Assembly: GCF_013372205.1 (NCBI RefSeq)
Contig: NZ_CP053831.1
Coordinates: forward strand, 682,001-746,000
Length of the DNA: 64,000 nt
Direction of reading: 5' to 3'
Source of the DNA: Campylobacter mucosalis
Lineage (GTDB): Bacteria; Campylobacterota; Campylobacteria; Campylobacterales; Campylobacteraceae
In this document: positions 62,734 to 64,000 of the stretch, piece by piece
Layout: every line of letters starts with the position of its first letter
How positions within the stretch are numbered: position 1 is the stretch's first letter
The notes under the pieces: generated by a model
Databases searched by the model: none
What the model saw: only the letters and a program-made list of their open reading frames with translations
Told to the model about the DNA's origin: nothing
Program-made: the position numbers and the translations under genes

Positions 62734-62751
62734 TGTGAAGCAAGTGTGAAA
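62734..62751 (-). promoter_or_regulatory. DccR-type box TTCAC-N6-TTCAC
   Basis: Minus strand reads TTTCACACTTGCTTCACA: two TTCAC repeats, 11 bp apart, with W flanks, in the -35 position of the small-protein promoter. This is the motif WTTCAC-N6-TTCACW reported for the C. jejuni DccR regulon, and 11-bp spaced direct repeats suit an OmpR-family dimer. Confidence 0.72.
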
Positions 62752-62753
62752 AT

Positions 62754-63659
62754 TTAACTAAACACCAAAAATAAAATCGGTAGAGTCACAAAACTAAACG
62801 CAACGCCCATAGCTACAGCAGATATAGCAAGTGAGCTATCTAGCTCTGCTTTCATTATCATCGCACTTGCTAAAACCATAGGTGGCATCGCACATTGAAA
62901 TATCCCAATGAGCCATACTTCATCTATTTGTATCTGCATAAATTTTGCAAGAGCAAAAAATATCAGCGGTGGCACGACCATTTTACACACTAGCACGATA
63001 CTTGCGCTCTTGTATGAGCTTTTAATACTACCAAAGCTAAGACCTATACCAATAGCAAATAACGCAACTGGCGTGACTGAACCCTCAAACATACGAAGCG
63101 GAGCAAAGATAAAATCTGGTATTTGAAAATTCTTAGCCAAAAAACCTGCCACAAGTGCTATAAATGGCGGAAATTTTAAAATTTTCATAGTATTTTCAAA
63201 AAGCGATACCTTTTGTGGCGCACCAAAAGATAGGATAAGTGGACCTAGTATCGAAATAGGTATAGATGTGGCTAGTTGATCGTAAAAAATCGCCTCATTT
63301 ACTGCATTTTCGCCAAAAAATCCCTGAACAACTGGCATACCGACAAATAGGGTGTTGCCAAAAAGGCTAAGCAAAACAGCACTTACTGTGGTAGCTTTTT
63401 TGAAATTTAAAATTTTGCATAAAGCAAGACAGACGAGTGCACCGATTATAGTTGATAAAAAGCCAGTTCCAATTACGTTTAATAGCCTTATATCAACATT
63501 TACGTGGTAAATTTTATCAAATATCAAGGCTGGCATAGCAAAGCATAGAACGTAGTTTATAAACAATATGGAGTGTTTTTGCTCCACAACATTTATCTTT
63601 TTGGCTATAAAGCCAACAGCAACGATTACAAAAATAGAAAAAAGTGGGATAAAGATCAT
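62754..63659 (-). CDS. AEC-family transporter
   Basis: A 301-residue membrane protein with about ten hydrophobic segments, of the auxin-efflux-carrier family: SIFVIVAVGFIAKKINVVEQ at the start, SVTPVALFAIGIGLSFGSIK in the second half, AMPPMVLASAMIMKAELDSS near the end. Members carry organic acids or amino acids; substrate here unknown. Divergent from the MacA-like gene. Confidence 0.85.
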   Translation of the reverse strand: MIFIPLFSIFVIVAVGFIAKKINVVEQKHSILFINYVLCFAMPALIFDKIYHVNVDIRLLNVIGTGFLSTIIGALVCLALCKILNFKKATTVSAVLLSLFGNTLFVGMPVVQGFFGENAVNEAIFYDQLATSIPISILGPLILSFGAPQKVSLFENTMKILKFPPFIALVAGFLAKNFQIPDFIFAPLRMFEGSVTPVALFAIGIGLSFGSIKSSYKSASIVLVCKMVVPPLIFFALAKFMQIQIDEVWLIGIFQCAMPPMVLASAMIMKAELDSSLAISAVAMGVAFSFVTLPILFLVFS

Positions 63660-63777
63660 TAAAAACTCTTTAAAAAATTTAAAATGTCGATTATATGGCG
63701 ATAAAGTTTAAAATTTAATAAACTAACCATAACATTTTATTTAGGTTTTTTTAATAGAATTACAAAAAAGGAAAGAT

Positions 63778-64000
63778 ATGAAAAAATTTATTTTTATTGT
63801 GGCTGTTTTAGTGGCTGGATTTTTTGCTTATGAGTTTTTAAACCCAAAGCCAGAGACTGAGTATATCACGCAAAAGGCAATCAGGGGCGATTTGGCGTAT
63901 AATGTTGAGGCAAATGGCGAAATTTTTGCGACCGAGCTTGTTGATGTGGGAGCACAGGTTAGCGGTCAGATTAAAAAGCTTTACGTAAAGCTAGGCGATA
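63778..64000 (+). CDS. macA: MacA-like periplasmic adaptor (partial, 5' end only)
   Basis: ATG at 63778 after AAGGAAAG begins MKKFIFIVAVLVAGFFAYEF, a signal anchor, then ITQKAIRGDLAYNVEANGEI and VDVGAQVSGQIKKLYVKLGD, the first strand of the membrane-fusion barrel-sandwich as in MacA. The gene runs off the window after about 74 residues; a macB gene is expected to follow. In C. jejuni macA is in the DccR regulon; no TTCAC repeat is visible in the 118 bases before this start. Confidence 0.78.
   Translation, partial: MKKFIFIVAVLVAGFFAYEFLNPKPETEYITQKAIRGDLAYNVEANGEIFATELVDVGAQVSGQIKKLYVKLGD

Noticed and set aside
63660-63777. DccR box upstream of the MacA-like gene
   Set aside because: C. jejuni macA is DccR-controlled, but no TTCAC pair is present in this gap.

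Overview
The window looks like a chromosomal segment of a Campylobacter species other than C. jejuni. The DNA is AT-rich with TATAAT-type -10 boxes, G9 homopolymer tracts lie inside surface-related genes, and several gene blocks have the order I remember from C. jejuni: nadE/lpxK/thrC/kdsB; cmoB beside a hotdog protein and a small lipoprotein; a ciaD-like gene beside cca; and fliP/glmU/coaBC/uppS/prepilin peptidase/LptF-like/truA. Species cannot be fixed by eye. I see no rRNA, tRNA or CRISPR array.

Layout. 1-5.7 kb (minus): kdsB (cut by the window edge), thrC, argB, lpxK, a DegT-family PLP protein and nadE. 5.9-8.7 kb: a metallo-beta-lactamase-fold hydrolase coupled to a zeta-toxin-like kinase, then hotdog protein, cmoB and a 55-aa lipoprotein. 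8.8-11.8 kb (plus): a Tat-exported transglutaminase-like protein, MerT-like and MerP-like proteins, pepD. 11.8-16.8 kb (minus): rpoD and a 1020-aa TonB-dependent receptor with an internal G9 tract. 16.9-18.8 kb: sigma-54 promoter, flgF, flgG and a 45-aa membrane protein. 18.85-21.2 kb: a truncated azlC copy, a KilA-N pseudogene, then intact azlCD. 21.3-25.3 kb: ansB and a second G9-containing TonB receptor. 25.4-33.05 kb: an unknown gene, leuD, leuB, a TPR-like protein, a ciaD-like gene, cca, trmL, a nuclease-fold protein and glyS.

33.07-37.7 kb (minus) is the most unusual part: a Fur-family regulator, a cysteine-free HMA-like protein, a ferritin-like protein with a glycine-rich membrane tail, three small membrane proteins, a P1B-type ATPase with a DYSCAL motif in place of CPC, and a last small membrane protein. 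I read it as one operon for a metal-handling membrane complex, with no counterpart I know of described in this group. At 37.8-40.5 kb are a 69-aa acidic protein and a selenocysteine-containing formate dehydrogenase (in-frame TGA at codon 141 plus a SECIS-like hairpin), preceded by a perfect 16-bp inverted repeat.

40.5-51.2 kb: TRIC-like channel, argD, truA, LptF/LptG-like permease, prepilin peptidase, a three-gene phase-variable cassette (WbqC-like and two paralogous methyltransferases, two G9 tracts) apparently inserted beside uppS, leaving a decayed uppS piece, then uppS, a hypothetical, coaBC and glmU. 51.3-60.7 kb (plus): motA, motB, fliP, then an RND efflux set with two TolC-like proteins and an EamA transporter. 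60.7-62.8 kb (minus): a DccRS-like two-component system with a small Met/Lys-rich secreted protein under a promoter carrying a TTCAC-N6-TTCAC box. The window ends with an AEC transporter and the start of a MacA-like adaptor.

Themes: metal handling (P-ATPase operon, two TonB receptors, MerTP-like pair, Met-rich protein), phase-variable surface functions (four tracts, all nine G and all in frame here), and two places where inserted DNA is bordered by a partial copy of the neighbouring gene (azlC and uppS).
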